DNA of 64,000 nt from UBA4416 sp963422675 (GCA_963422675.2 CAXVYS010000024.1:62001-126000); one strand, 5' to 3'. Counted from the stretch's first letter, positions 9,381-19,125 are shown. The notes: a model not told the origin generated them from the sequence alone. Program-made: numbers and translations.

Positions 9381-9471
9381 AAAATTTATAGTATAGTTGG
9401 TGATTGGTTGAAGTATTAGAAATAACGGGGTGATTTAAACCCTTTGACACGTGTTCTTAAATCATAACTAA

Positions 9472-11028
9472 TCATAATTTCATGCGAACCTGCGCTACTA
9501 CAGGACGTGTATCAATATAATTAACAATATAGTTATATGGATATTGCCATGATTGCGGGGAAGGTGTGGAAGAAATTTCAAGGCTGTAGGTTCCCGGAGT
9601 TAATGAAAAATTGGGTGTGGTAACGGGGTAGGTAGAATAGGTTTGAGTGAAAATAACACCACCGCTGCCCGTTAATTTAACGGTATAAGGTATGGCATAA
9701 AAATTATCAGCATGTATGTTTACCGAACCGGCCGTTTGCAGTTGAAAACGGTACTGATCGTAATCTATAGTATAAGGACAATCGGGCGCTTGTGTTGTGA
9801 TAAACCCTTCGTAAGTCGTATCTCTTTGAATGTTGTATGACAGTGACGATTCATCAGGCTCATCTATCACTAAATATTCCTCTTCTGTCAATCCCGTTAA
9901 ATCGGTATGGGTTGTATTTGTTATAAACGTTTCAGAGGATAATGTTGGATAAAATGTTTTTATCTGCGCATCTACAACGTCTACAATACCATCGCCTGTG
10001 CCGGTTACATCGTAAGTCCAATCCCCTATTACAGAACCATAATCCAACGATGTTGGTATTGTTTTTTGATTCAATCCAACAATCGTATTTCCTCCAGTTC
10101 CATTGCAATTGACATCATCATTGTAAAAATCAGAAAATAACATATCATCCATAACACTATAATCTTCAAGGCCGCCATATAAAAACACTCCCGGATCTCC
10201 CGAATAAAAATAACTTCTTCTTAAATCACGCACCGCATCCGATTGCTCGTCTAAAGGAATAAAGGGCGATAATACAAATGTCCCCGTCATATTACTTCCT
10301 CCATGTGGCGTTCCCATCATAGCCAGCTTTGCTATATGATGTAATCCATCCGGTTGCCATAAATTAGTGTTTTGTAAATACTGGCGGGTTGCCAAACCAC
10401 CCATTGAATGAACCAAGATCACTACTTTGTCTTTCCCTGAAACAGCAAGCACATGGGCTATCGCATTTTTTATCGCTATGCCTTGCTTATAAATAGCCGC
10501 TTCATTACTTAATACTGAATTGTTTCCGATATTTCCGAAGGCTGTACCGTCGGGGTCTACATTAAAATTTACCAGGTAAAAATCAGCATTCGTAAGTCCG
10601 GAAGTAAAATCAATAACGTCCGTTGAATTACTGTATGAATTATCATTATCACTGTCTAAACAAAAATTCATAGTTCCTCCATAACTCCAGCCTTGCGTAA
10701 TTACATTATTATACAAACTTACCCATGTATCTGAACTTGATGCGATGCCATGTACCATAATTACAGGGTATGGAAAATGTGTGTTTATGACGGTATTAAT
10801 TGATCTTGATGCTTGTGTGTTTTGCTGTATCGTAGGAATAGCATTGTATTTATAAGTGCTATCTGCTGCTTTTGATTGTACTTCCTGTAGCTGTAATACA
10901 ATGTTTGCATCATTACTATTGGTGCCTTTTAAATAGGTTGAAGCCTGGCCAAAACTAAATTGAGTAATAAATACAAGAGATAAAACAGAAACAGTTACAT
11001 GATTAAATTTAGTATACATATTATTCAT
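9472..11028 (-). CDS. Secreted lipase/PGAP1-like alpha/beta hydrolase
   Basis: A 518-residue protein with a signal peptide (about 1-28, SFGQ). The hydrolase core shows the oxyanion strand VIMVHGIASSSDTW (about 89-102), the nucleophile elbow VHSMGG with Ser208, and MMGTPHGGSN, typical of lipases and PGAP1-like esterases. A DSDNDN-type acidic loop (about 125-130) may bind calcium. The last 100 residues form a beta-rich domain without a standard T9SS sorting tail, so how it leaves the periplasm, if it does, is unclear. It lies between PorP/SprF and the OmpA protein on the same strand. The substrate is unknown. A second ATG three codons later is also possible. Confidence 0.75.
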   Translation of the reverse strand: MNNMYTKFNHVTVSVLSLVFITQFSFGQASTYLKGTNSNDANIVLQLQEVQSKAADSTYKYNAIPTIQQNTQASRSINTVINTHFPYPVIMVHGIASSSDTWVSLYNNVITQGWSYGGTMNFCLDSDNDNSYSNSTDVIDFTSGLTNADFYLVNFNVDPDGTAFGNIGNNSVLSNEAAIYKQGIAIKNAIAHVLAVSGKDKVVILVHSMGGLATRQYLQNTNLWQPDGLHHIAKLAMMGTPHGGSNMTGTFVLSPFIPLDEQSDAVRDLRRSYFYSGDPGVFLYGGLEDYSVMDDMLFSDFYNDDVNCNGTGGNTIVGLNQKTIPTSLDYGSVIGDWTYDVTGTGDGIVDVVDAQIKTFYPTLSSETFITNTTHTDLTGLTEEEYLVIDEPDESSLSYNIQRDTTYEGFITTQAPDCPYTIDYDQYRFQLQTAGSVNIHADNFYAIPYTVKLTGSGGVIFTQTYSTYPVTTPNFSLTPGTYSLEISSTPSPQSWQYPYNYIVNYIDTRPVVAQVRMKL

Positions 11029-11168
11029 ATCGGATAGGTTTTAATTATTTTTTACTGAGTTGTATTTTATAAATGAGTGCTTAAAAAATCCAAAAGGGTC
11101 CTTTCTTTTTTATATCATTCGCAACTAACTTATTTAATGGGGTTCTCTTAATTTTACATTTCTTCTAT

Positions 11169-12218
11169 CTATCTATAGGTAGGCCTGTTAAAGCTTCCAC
11201 CTAAGGATTTACCATAACCCGGGCTGGTATTAAAACGTAAACACACTTCAACACCACCTCTCGATTTTGAGGCGGATGTTAATTGCGAAATATTTAAATC
11301 ATAACTTACCCCAAAGGCAAACTTATCATATTGAACTAATAACGAAGGGATGACTGCATCTCCCACACGGTAGTAAGCTCCTAAGGAGATAGCACTTGCT
11401 TTTTTAATTCCGGTATAAACCGATTGATCCTGGATAATATATTTAAACATAAAACCGGCATCAATTTCCTGTGAGGGGCCTTGTCTCATATACACAAAAC
11501 TAGGAACCAACGCTACACCTGCCCCTTTAATTCCAATATCAAAATTGGCATGCGCTACTACTTTCGCAAATTCCTTATCACCTGTTCCTGAAAAAGAATA
11601 TTTTGGAGCATTATAGTGAAACGCGGAAAAACCAATATCAAATTTTGTTCCGTCCTGTGCGCTGATGTAACGCTCACTTTTAGCATAATGAAAATCCAGG
11701 CCTCCAACAAAATCAGCCTGTAAGATGGAACTGTAAGGAACAGCTTCTCCTGAGGCAGTGCTTGCATTGTATTTGTAGCCATCATACTGGCTCTCCCACT
11801 TAAGTTTTGTAGGGTCAATCGTTCTGTAATTAAATCCTCCGCCTAAACCGGCAGACAGTTTTCCGAATTGGGATACTTTAACCACGACGTTAAATCCTAA
11901 GTTTGCAGCCAAGGTTCCAAGCGACGCATCACCGGCTTTATCTTTAAAGATACTGAACGAGGATCCCACATAGGCTTTCTTTAATTTAAGATGCTTAAGT
12001 GCTTTTTCCACACTAATACCATAGGTTTGATAAGGGCTTGCTACACTGGCCCACTGATTTTTAAAATTGGCAATCACCCTTGTATCGTATGCCGTACAGC
12101 TTAAGGCAGGATTTAAAATAACGGGGGTTTCATTGAATTGGGAAAAATGCATATCCTGGGCCTTAACAAAAAAAGGACTTAACATCACACTTACAAAAAG
12201 TATTTTTTTAGTATTCAT
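11169..12218 (-). CDS. PorP/SprF family type IX secretion membrane protein
   Basis: A 349-residue outer membrane protein. After the signal peptide (about 1-20) comes the family signature QDMHFSQFNETPVILNPA, followed by strands ending with a predicted barrel C-terminus. PorP/SprF proteins help export and anchor a cognate T9SS substrate with a type B sorting domain, usually encoded just upstream. That is the case here: the repeat adhesin lies 34 nt before it. This is probably a dedicated paralog and not the single core porP, but that cannot be decided from one window. Confidence 0.93.
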   Translation of the reverse strand: MNTKKILFVSVMLSPFFVKAQDMHFSQFNETPVILNPALSCTAYDTRVIANFKNQWASVASPYQTYGISVEKALKHLKLKKAYVGSSFSIFKDKAGDASLGTLAANLGFNVVVKVSQFGKLSAGLGGGFNYRTIDPTKLKWESQYDGYKYNASTASGEAVPYSSILQADFVGGLDFHYAKSERYISAQDGTKFDIGFSAFHYNAPKYSFSGTGDKEFAKVVAHANFDIGIKGAGVALVPSFVYMRQGPSQEIDAGFMFKYIIQDQSVYTGIKKASAISLGAYYRVGDAVIPSLLVQYDKFAFGVSYDLNISQLTSASKSRGGVEVCLRFNTSPGYGKSLGGSFNRPTYR

Positions 12219-12252
12219 TTGCCGTTATTTTTAGCATGTTTTTAATGTGTAA

Positions 12253-13737
12253 TTATCTCAACAAGGTAATATTACCCTTCACGCTAAAAGGTGTATTTGT
12301 TCTGGTGACACCATCTACCCTATATACAAAAACACCTGTGTCCATGGGCTTCCCCCTATAGGTTCCGTCCCAACCATTTGTAAGATCTGTTGTTTCAAAA
12401 ACAAGTTCGCCCCACCTGTTAAATACTTGAAAACTAAATGTGGAAATGCAGGCACCATGTACATTAATATGATCATTTAACCCATCTCCGTTTGGAGAAA
12501 ATACATTAGGCACAAAAAAATCACCGCAAACATACTCTACATGCACAAATAGGGTATCCTCGTTTTTGCAACCATGTATATCAACACCGGAAACTATGTA
12601 CATGGTGGTAACATAAGGCGAAGCTGCAATTGTAGCACAGGTTGCACAGCTTAATCCATCAGCGGGGCTCCACAAATAAGTTGATCCGCCATGAGCAGTT
12701 ATAGTCGTAGTTTGTCCTATATTTAATGTGGCATCTGATAACGCAGAAATAATTGGTAACGCGTAAACCGTTAATGCAACTGTAGGATTATTTATTGAAA
12801 CACAATTATTTGCCGATGTACCAACGACAGAATACACCGTGTTAGCGACCGGCATTAACGTGTAGTTTAATATACTGGTTAAATTACCGGGCATTAATAA
12901 ATAACTGCCCGCACCTGATGGTGTTATAATAACCGGACTTCCTATACAAATAGTATTTGTATTTATACTTAATGAAGCTATTGGTATAGGGTAGATAGTA
13001 ATAGAAGTTGTTTTACTATCGATACATCCGTTTACATCAGTACCTACTAGTGTATAACTTGTAGTAACGGTGGGTGTTCCGTTTACTGTAGCTCCAACCG
13101 ATGAACTTAAAGTTGCAGAAGGTATCCAACTATACGTAGATGCTCCGTTTGCGGTTAAGGTAGCTGTTTGTTGGCCTAAACAGATAGAGCTACTATTTGC
13201 CGTAATAACCGGTAAAGGATTAACTTGTATAGTTGTGGTGATAGTCCCGATACAATTATTAAGATCCGTACCCAATACCGTATACGTTGTAGTTGTTAAA
13301 GGATTGCCTGTAACAACTGTAGTTGAAGCAGAGCTTAACCCCGGAGACCAGGTATAAGTAATGGCTCCGTTTGCAGTTAAAGTAGCGGTTTGTTGACCTA
13401 TACAAATAGTATCGCTCGTGGCTGTAATAACCGGTAAGGCGTTTACCGTTACAATAGTTGTAGTATAATTGGCACAACCATTGGCATTTATACCTCCTAC
13501 AGAATAAGTAGTTGTAACCAAAGGGTTGGCATTTACTGTAGATCCCATTGTGGCGCTTAATCCTGTTGCCGGTGTCCAGCTATACGTTACCGCACCACTG
13601 GCTGTTAACGCTATGGTTTGCTGGCTTATACAAATTGTACCACCTGTAGCTGTAATAATTGGTAAAGGTTTAATCGTTACCTGTGCCGTTACTGTATTCG
13701 TGCATCCGTTAGTATTAGTACCTGTTATAGTATATAA
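12253..13737 (-). pseudogene. Repeat adhesin with type B T9SS sorting domain, 5' part missing
   Basis: The C-terminal 92 residues (CDS 12256-12531) form a gliding-motility-associated type B sorting domain: VPNVFSPNGDGLNDHINVHG, then FNRWGELVFE and NGWDGTYRGK. Before it lie five tandem Ig-like repeats of about 75 residues (LPVITA...TICIGQQTATLTA...TTTYT..GTD.NGC). The reading frame stays adhesin-like up to about 13735, then loses homology and meets an in-frame TAG at 13759-13761. There is no signal peptide and no credible start; the internal ATG at 13548 is inside a repeat. An intact gene would be longer, encoding a SprB-like surface adhesin handled by the PorP/SprF protein just downstream. 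Confidence 0.8.
12532..13735 (-). repeat. Five tandem ~75-residue Ig-like repeats in the adhesin
   Basis: Each unit runs LPxITA-x-(T/S)ICIGQQTATLTANGA-x-TYxWxP-...-TTTYTVxGTDxNGC-...-VNP. Units 1-3 are close to one another; units 4 and 5 are diverged. The unit is about 225 nt. Such DNA is prone to recombination and to misassembly. Confidence 0.75.
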
Positions 13738-13885
13738 AAGAGTAAGCTTTATTATTAACTATTTAATTAATAAAGGCTGCGATGCGAAAGCTATTAAATA
13801 TAGCGGAAGAAATGATAAAAAAAATGAAGAGACTCAACTAAAAGGTGGTCGCAGAATAGAATACGAAGTTACAAATCCCAAATAA
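13736..13885 (+). pseudogene. OmpA-family C-terminal fragment, 5' part missing
   Basis: Rightward codons from about 13739 read RVSFIINYLINKGCDAKAIK, continue with SGRND, and end with GGRRIEYEVTNPK before TAA at 13883-13885. This matches the last third of an OmpA peptidoglycan-binding domain (R-A-x2-V-x2-YL..KGI ... NRRxEFxV). The upstream codons in this frame are the antisense of the adhesin repeats, not OmpA. The domain is cut exactly where the adhesin homology ends, so both are remnants meeting at one junction. The call rests on the motif pattern by eye. Confidence 0.65.
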
Positions 13886-14119
13886 ATGAAACTGATAAAT
13901 AAGGATATCCTATTAGAATACGGATTTACGCAGGACTTAGGCAAGTCAAATAATAATAAAACAATTATGAGCCGTGACAGGGTTGATATTGTTATTAATC
14001 ACGATCAAACAATCTGTTACTCCAACATGAATATTGATTATCCTATAAAAGACCTGGCTGGCTTAAGAAAATTATATAAAGAATTACGAAACACTGAATT
14101 AAAGCCTGTACAAAAATAA
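13886..14119 (+). CDS. Small protein, unknown, coupled to the OmpA fragment
   Basis: A 77-residue protein whose ATG follows the TAA of the OmpA fragment with no gap, a sign of translational coupling in the original operon. It is charged and soluble, with DILLEYGFTQ at the start and DYPIKDLAGLRKLYKEL near the end, like small uncharacterised Bacteroidota proteins. No signal peptide or membrane helix is seen. With the upstream gene truncated it may no longer be expressed. Confidence 0.6.
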   Translation: MKLINKDILLEYGFTQDLGKSNNNKTIMSRDRVDIVINHDQTICYSNMNIDYPIKDLAGLRKLYKELRNTELKPVQK

Positions 14120-14250
14120 TTTACTTAGTGTGATCGCTTTTTGTATTCAATAGAATAACCTGAAACCATTTTCACGAAACACATCCTGTTTACGAAGTAT
14201 AACTCTTGTTCTATTTTAATGGATAGACTATGAAAGCGGGCGTTTGTAAA

Positions 14251-15501
14251 CTATACGTGTTGTTCTTTTTCTCTGTTTATGCGAATCACCTCTGCTAAAG
14301 ATTTCACGGCACGGTCATGTTTTTTCACAAACGGATTATCTGTGTCCCACACATAGCCTGCTAATACAGAGCATATTTGTTTTTTAAAGTCTTCGTTAAT
14401 CTCTTTCGCAAAAAAGATATCATGTAATGTGCCATCATACCAACCCATCACGTAGGTTCTAAAAACATCCACGCCTTTCATTGTTGGATCAACAAATTCT
14501 GTTTTCCAGTCTACTTTTTCACCATTTAATTGTTTAATTACCAAATTGGCGGCTCTTTGGCTGGAAGCTGTAGCCAGCGTAACTCCACTTGAAAACATCG
14601 GATCCAGAAACTCTGTTACATTCCCTGTTAATACGAAGCCATCTCCAAAAAATTGTTCTGTAGTTACACTCCATCCTTCTAATGTTTTTGGATCAAACAT
14701 AAATTTCTCATTTCCAAAACGCTCTTTTAAATGAGGTTCAGAATTGATGAGAAAACGTAATTGCTCTTCAGGTGTTTTGTCTGCATGCTCTGCAAAAAAC
14801 TCAGGGCTACCCACAAAACCTACAGAAGATATTCCTGTAGAAAAAGGAATCACCCAAATCCATGTTTGGGGCTGATGAACCACTACCATGATCCTGTTAG
14901 GTTCCTCATATTTTAAACGATTGGGGTCGCTTACATGCGCAAACATTGATTTTCGTGGCGGCAAATTACTTGGCTTATCCAAATTAAATAAACGGGGAAT
15001 CACACGCCCGTATCCACTGCTATCTACTATAAAACGCGCTTTTATTAAAAACGTATCTCCGTTTTTACCAACCACCGTTGTTGTGGAATCAGACCCCTCA
15101 AATTTTATATCTGTAACCGTTGTTTCAAAATCGATCGTTACCCCTTTTCTTTGAACTTCTTCGGCTAATGTATTATCAAATTCTCCTCGTGGAACCTGCC
15201 ATGTCCAGTTATATCCATCTGTAAATTGTTCGGTAAAATTAAAATCACAAAACTCTTTTCCTCTTACAAACTTAGCTCCGAATTTTTCCTGAAACCCTTT
15301 TGCTTTAACGGCATCCAGTAATTCGGCTTCTTCCAACGCTTCCATACATCTTGGCAATAAGCTTTCTCCAATCACAAAACGTGGAAATTTTTCTTTTTCC
15401 ACCATATGTACCTTGAGGCCGGATTTATGAATAATACTTGCTGCAACAGTTCCCGCAGGACCCGCTCCTATCACAAGAACATCTACATTTTTGGTTTGCA
15501 T
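14251..15501 (-). CDS. FAD-dependent oxidoreductase, tryptophan-halogenase-like
   Basis: A 416-residue flavoprotein of the PHBH-like fold (numbers here count from an in-frame TTG two codons upstream). GAGPAG is at 14-19, the motif KFPRFVIGESLLPRCMEAL follows at about 40-58, and WIWVIP at 216-221 matches the WxWxIP signature of flavin-dependent halogenases. FVLTGNVTEFLDPMFSSG (about 291-308) is the second FAD contact. Related non-halogenating reductases (geranylgeranyl-reductase type) share the first two motifs. I take the ATG at 15501; the TTG at 15507 is possible. Substrate unknown. It stands alone, convergent with the small gene to its left. Confidence 0.72.
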   Translation of the reverse strand: MQTKNVDVLVIGAGPAGTVAASIIHKSGLKVHMVEKEKFPRFVIGESLLPRCMEALEEAELLDAVKAKGFQEKFGAKFVRGKEFCDFNFTEQFTDGYNWTWQVPRGEFDNTLAEEVQRKGVTIDFETTVTDIKFEGSDSTTTVVGKNGDTFLIKARFIVDSSGYGRVIPRLFNLDKPSNLPPRKSMFAHVSDPNRLKYEEPNRIMVVVHQPQTWIWVIPFSTGISSVGFVGSPEFFAEHADKTPEEQLRFLINSEPHLKERFGNEKFMFDPKTLEGWSVTTEQFFGDGFVLTGNVTEFLDPMFSSGVTLATASSQRAANLVIKQLNGEKVDWKTEFVDPTMKGVDVFRTYVMGWYDGTLHDIFFAKEINEDFKKQICSVLAGYVWDTDNPFVKKHDRAVKSLAEVIRINREKEQHV

Positions 15502-15591
15502 GATCAATTGATTTTAGAATAAGTAAATTTACAGTGTTTTTTTCAGCTTACAACTATTTTAGGCTATTAAACAGGTTAAACCATTGTTTAT

Positions 15592-16704
15592 TTATGATTT
15601 CAGGCAGTAAATCTTTCCGGGAAGCGATGTGATAATATTAGAAAATTCGAGCTGTAGCAAGGAAGATGAGGCTCTGCTGATGGGAAGTTTTGTGGCATAA
15701 CAAATTTCGTCTATATGTAAATGCTCTTTATCCGAAAAAACGTCCACAATGATTTGTTCTTCGGGCGATAAATTCAGAAGTAAAGGAACTTGCGAGGTCT
15801 TTTTTTTAGGTTTGATTTCTTCATTCCAGTTCATAATATAAAACAAGTCGGCCGCACTCTCCATTAAGCTTGCCTTATTGGTTTTAATTAATCCATTACA
15901 CCCTTCGCTTAATTCTTCACCTGCCTTACCGGGAAATGCAAACACATCTTTATTATATGCATTGGCAATGGTAGCCGTAATTAAACTTCCTCCTCCTTTT
16001 TTTGATTCAACAACAATTAATGCATCACACATACCGGCAACGATCCTGTTTCTCTTCGGAAAATTTTCACGATCGGGGTTTGTTTCACTTATAAATTCGG
16101 TTAATAAACCACCCTGCTGCATCATTTTTTCGGCACATTGTGTATGAACAGATGGGTACACTCTGTCGAGCCCATGCGCCATCACACCAATTGTATTTAA
16201 ACCATTACCCAAGGATTCTTTATGCGCCAGTACATCAATCCCATAAGCTAATCCGCTTACTACCAAACAGCCTGAATCTTTTAAATCCCTGATTAATTTT
16301 TCTGTCATTAATCTGCCATAAGCGGAGGGGGTTCTGGTACCTACTACCGACACAACCTTCGCCGCATTTAGATCAGCAGTCCCCTTATAATACAACATAA
16401 CGGGACTATCATAACAATTTTTTAAACGTTGCGGATATTTTTTGTCGATAAAAAAAAGTGGTTCAATTCCATGATCGTTTATAAATTGAATTTCTTTTTC
16501 TACACGCAATAATACATGTTTATTGTTTACAATAGATTTAGATAAAACAGAACCAATGCCGGGAATTTTTTCCAACGGTAAATTTCTTGTTTTAAAAACC
16601 TGCTCTGCACTTCCGCAATAGGCCACTAAATTTTTGGCCAACACATCCCCTATTCCATCTAATAATGTTAAGGCTATTTGATATGTTAATTCGTTGTGCT
16701 GCAT
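15592..16704 (-). CDS. dprA: DNA-processing protein DprA
   Basis: A 370-residue protein that loads RecA on incoming single-stranded DNA in natural transformation. It has an N-terminal helix-hairpin-helix-like region (about 1-60), the Rossmann-like DprA domain with VVSVVGTRTPSAYGR, SGLAYGIDVLAHKESL and NFPKRNRIVAGMCDALIVVE, and a C-terminal winged helix (about 310-370). The length is normal. It is divergent from the TonB receptor gene, 51 nt away. dprA is found in many bacteria not known to be transformable. Confidence 0.95.
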   Translation of the reverse strand: MQHNELTYQIALTLLDGIGDVLAKNLVAYCGSAEQVFKTRNLPLEKIPGIGSVLSKSIVNNKHVLLRVEKEIQFINDHGIEPLFFIDKKYPQRLKNCYDSPVMLYYKGTADLNAAKVVSVVGTRTPSAYGRLMTEKLIRDLKDSGCLVVSGLAYGIDVLAHKESLGNGLNTIGVMAHGLDRVYPSVHTQCAEKMMQQGGLLTEFISETNPDRENFPKRNRIVAGMCDALIVVESKKGGGSLITATIANAYNKDVFAFPGKAGEELSEGCNGLIKTNKASLMESAADLFYIMNWNEEIKPKKKTSQVPLLLNLSPEEQIIVDVFSDKEHLHIDEICYATKLPISRASSSLLQLEFSNIITSLPGKIYCLKS

Positions 16705-16755
16705 TTGTATATTAATTGCAAATTGTTACATTGTATTCACAAAAATAAACACATA

Positions 16756-19125
16756 ATGATAAAAACGGTTAAATATATTTTAACAGCAGTCTTTTTTTAT
16801 TCATGCCAGCTATATTCACAAACAGTAGGTGTTGTTAAAGGAGTTGTTAAAGATAAGGCTAACTCGGAAGGCTTACCGGGTGCTACCGTCATCCTGGATA
16901 AAGTAAATGGTGCCAGTGCAGATATTACCGGGAATTTTATCATAAGAATAGCTGAGGGAGTACATACTTTGGAGTGTGATCTTATCGGTTATACAAAAAC
17001 GTCGCAAACGGTTACTGTAACGGCTAACGATACATTACACATTACTATTTTATTAGAGAATGGTGTCACATCAGGTAAAGCAAATCAGTTACTGGATGAA
17101 GTGGTTATTTCTGCCGGAAAGTTCGAGCAAAAATTGTCTGATATTACGGTAAGTATGGAGGTGATAAAGCCTCAGATCATAGAAAACAAAAACACCACTT
17201 CCCTGGATATGATCATGAACCAGGTTCCGGGTGTAACGGTTGCCGACGGCCAGGCCAGTATTAGGGGGGGAAGTGGTTTTAGTTACGGCGCCGGAAGCCG
17301 GGTATTATTATTAGTCGATGAAATGCCCATGTTGAGTGCCGATGCCAACGACATTAAATGGAATTACCTTCCTTTGGAAAATCTTGAGCAGGTAGAAGTG
17401 ATCAAAGGAGCTGCCTCCGCTCTATTTGGTTCATCAGCCTTAAATGGTGCCATCAATTTACGCACGGCGTATGCGAAAGATAAACCTGTTACAAAAGTAA
17501 CCACTTTTTATGGAAGCTATGATGCACCACAAAGGAGTTCTTTGAAATGGTGGAAAGGCACCTCGCAAACTCAAAAGGGCGTTAATTTTTCGCATGCCGA
17601 AAAAATAAATAACTGGGATTTAGTAATTGGTGGGCATGTTTACGATGATGATGGATACCGATACCTTGAAAGTGAAAAACGCCAGCGGATAAATGCAAAC
17701 ATCCGGTATAATTTTCAGGGGAAGTTGCGTGGCATGGCAGTTGGGGTAAATACCAATATGATGCAAACAAAAGGAGGCCTGTTTTTTCTCTGGCAAAATG
17801 CCGATTCAGCCTACATTCCACAAGGGCACGACATACAACAGTATAATAATAAGCGTTTCAATATTGACCCCTACATCAATTATTTTTTTAGAAAAGGAGG
17901 AAAAATAAGTTTAAGAACCCGTTATTTTTTAACGGATAATTCAAACAACAAAGGCCAGGGTGCAAGAGCTGAATTGTATTACAGTGAATTACAATATCAA
18001 AAACGTTTCAAAAATAACTTGAACTTAACAACAGGTTTGGTATTAATGGAACAGGTGGTTTTAGGCGATTCGCTGTATGGCAGACACACAGGAATGAATT
18101 ATGCAGGCTATTTGCAACTGGATAAAAAATTTGGGAAACTCACCACCTCATTGGGTTTAAGAGGTGAATATTATAAAGTAGATACGGCCTTTACCCGCGG
18201 ATATATCAGTCCTAAAATCAATAACCTTCCCTTTCAACCTGTATTAAGGGCCGGACTAAATTATCAATTATTCAATTTCACTTTTTTACGGGCTTCTTTT
18301 GGCCAGGGCTACCGCTTCCCAAGTATTGCCGAAAAATACATCAGCACAAGTGTAAGTGCCTTAAAAATTTACCCTAATTACAATTTACAGCCCGAACGTG
18401 GTTGGAGCGCTGAAATAGCCGTAAAACAAGGCTTTGGCATTGGTGGCTTTAAAGGGTTTTTGGATATAGCCGGGTTTTGGACAGAATACCAGAATATGGT
18501 GGAATTTGTATTTGATATCTATGGGCCTAAGACAGGTGTTTTTGTAAATGATTTTAAATATGCCGGTTTCAAATCTCAAAACACTGGCAGAGCCCGCATT
18601 AATGGGATTGATGTGACATTAATCGGTACAGGCAAAATTGGTCCTGTAAATGTGAGCCTTTTAACGGGCTATACGTTTACGAATCCTATCGATCCAAATT
18701 TTAATGCAACCACCGATACGCTTGGCTTACCGGGTTTAAATATTTTAAAATACAGAAACAGGCATTTATTTAAAAATGACATTCAGTTCGATTATAAAAA
18801 ATTCTCCATTGGCTTTAGTTCCCGCTATTACAGCTTTATGGAAAACATTGACCGGCGTTTTATAACCAGTATCGCACATGAGTATACCACCCCCTCTCTT
18901 AACTTTGAAGATCCCCGGTTTTATATTTTGCCGGGATTAAAAGAATACCGCGAAAAACATAATAAAGGCAGTTGGATACATGATTTCCGCGTTTCGTACC
19001 AGCTCACTAAAATATTGAAAACTTCCTTTATTGTAAATAATTTATTTAACGTGGAATATTCTGCAAGGCCCGGCGATGTTAGGCCACCGAGATTATTTAT
19101 GCTGCAGCTGGCGTTTAAGGTATAG
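16756..19125 (+). CDS. TonB-dependent outer membrane receptor
   Basis: A 789-residue receptor with a signal peptide (about 1-21), a carboxypeptidase-regulatory-like beta domain (about 22-105: VVKDKANSEGLPGATVIL), a plug domain (about 125-235: MIMNQVPGVTVADGQASIRG, VEVIKGAASALFGSSAL) and a large barrel ending in a C-terminal strand with an aromatic residue. No SusD-like partner is nearby, so glycan uptake is not indicated; iron-siderophore, cobalamin or peptide uptake are possible. The ATG at 16756 is used because an upstream in-frame start would overlap dprA and spoil the signal peptide. Confidence 0.9.
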   Translation: MIKTVKYILTAVFFYSCQLYSQTVGVVKGVVKDKANSEGLPGATVILDKVNGASADITGNFIIRIAEGVHTLECDLIGYTKTSQTVTVTANDTLHITILLENGVTSGKANQLLDEVVISAGKFEQKLSDITVSMEVIKPQIIENKNTTSLDMIMNQVPGVTVADGQASIRGGSGFSYGAGSRVLLLVDEMPMLSADANDIKWNYLPLENLEQVEVIKGAASALFGSSALNGAINLRTAYAKDKPVTKVTTFYGSYDAPQRSSLKWWKGTSQTQKGVNFSHAEKINNWDLVIGGHVYDDDGYRYLESEKRQRINANIRYNFQGKLRGMAVGVNTNMMQTKGGLFFLWQNADSAYIPQGHDIQQYNNKRFNIDPYINYFFRKGGKISLRTRYFLTDNSNNKGQGARAELYYSELQYQKRFKNNLNLTTGLVLMEQVVLGDSLYGRHTGMNYAGYLQLDKKFGKLTTSLGLRGEYYKVDTAFTRGYISPKINNLPFQPVLRAGLNYQLFNFTFLRASFGQGYRFPSIAEKYISTSVSALKIYPNYNLQPERGWSAEIAVKQGFGIGGFKGFLDIAGFWTEYQNMVEFVFDIYGPKTGVFVNDFKYAGFKSQNTGRARINGIDVTLIGTGKIGPVNVSLLTGYTFTNPIDPNFNATTDTLGLPGLNILKYRNRHLFKNDIQFDYKKFSIGFSSRYYSFMENIDRRFITSIAHEYTTPSLNFEDPRFYILPGLKEYREKHNKGSWIHDFRVSYQLTKILKTSFIVNNLFNVEYSARPGDVRPPRLFMLQLAFKV

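Noticed and set aside
13070..13357. Rightward frame opposite the adhesin repeats
   Set aside because: Mirror of repetitive coding DNA; its composition is rich in Val and Pro, as expected for an antisense frame.
13526..13735. Upstream part of the rightward frame that ends in the OmpA fragment
   Set aside because: It is the antisense of adhesin repeats; only the part after about 13736 resembles a real protein.
12532..13735. Tandem repeats considered as a CRISPR-like array
   Set aside because: Units of about 225 nt are coding, in frame and diverged; there are no short identical repeats with unique spacers.
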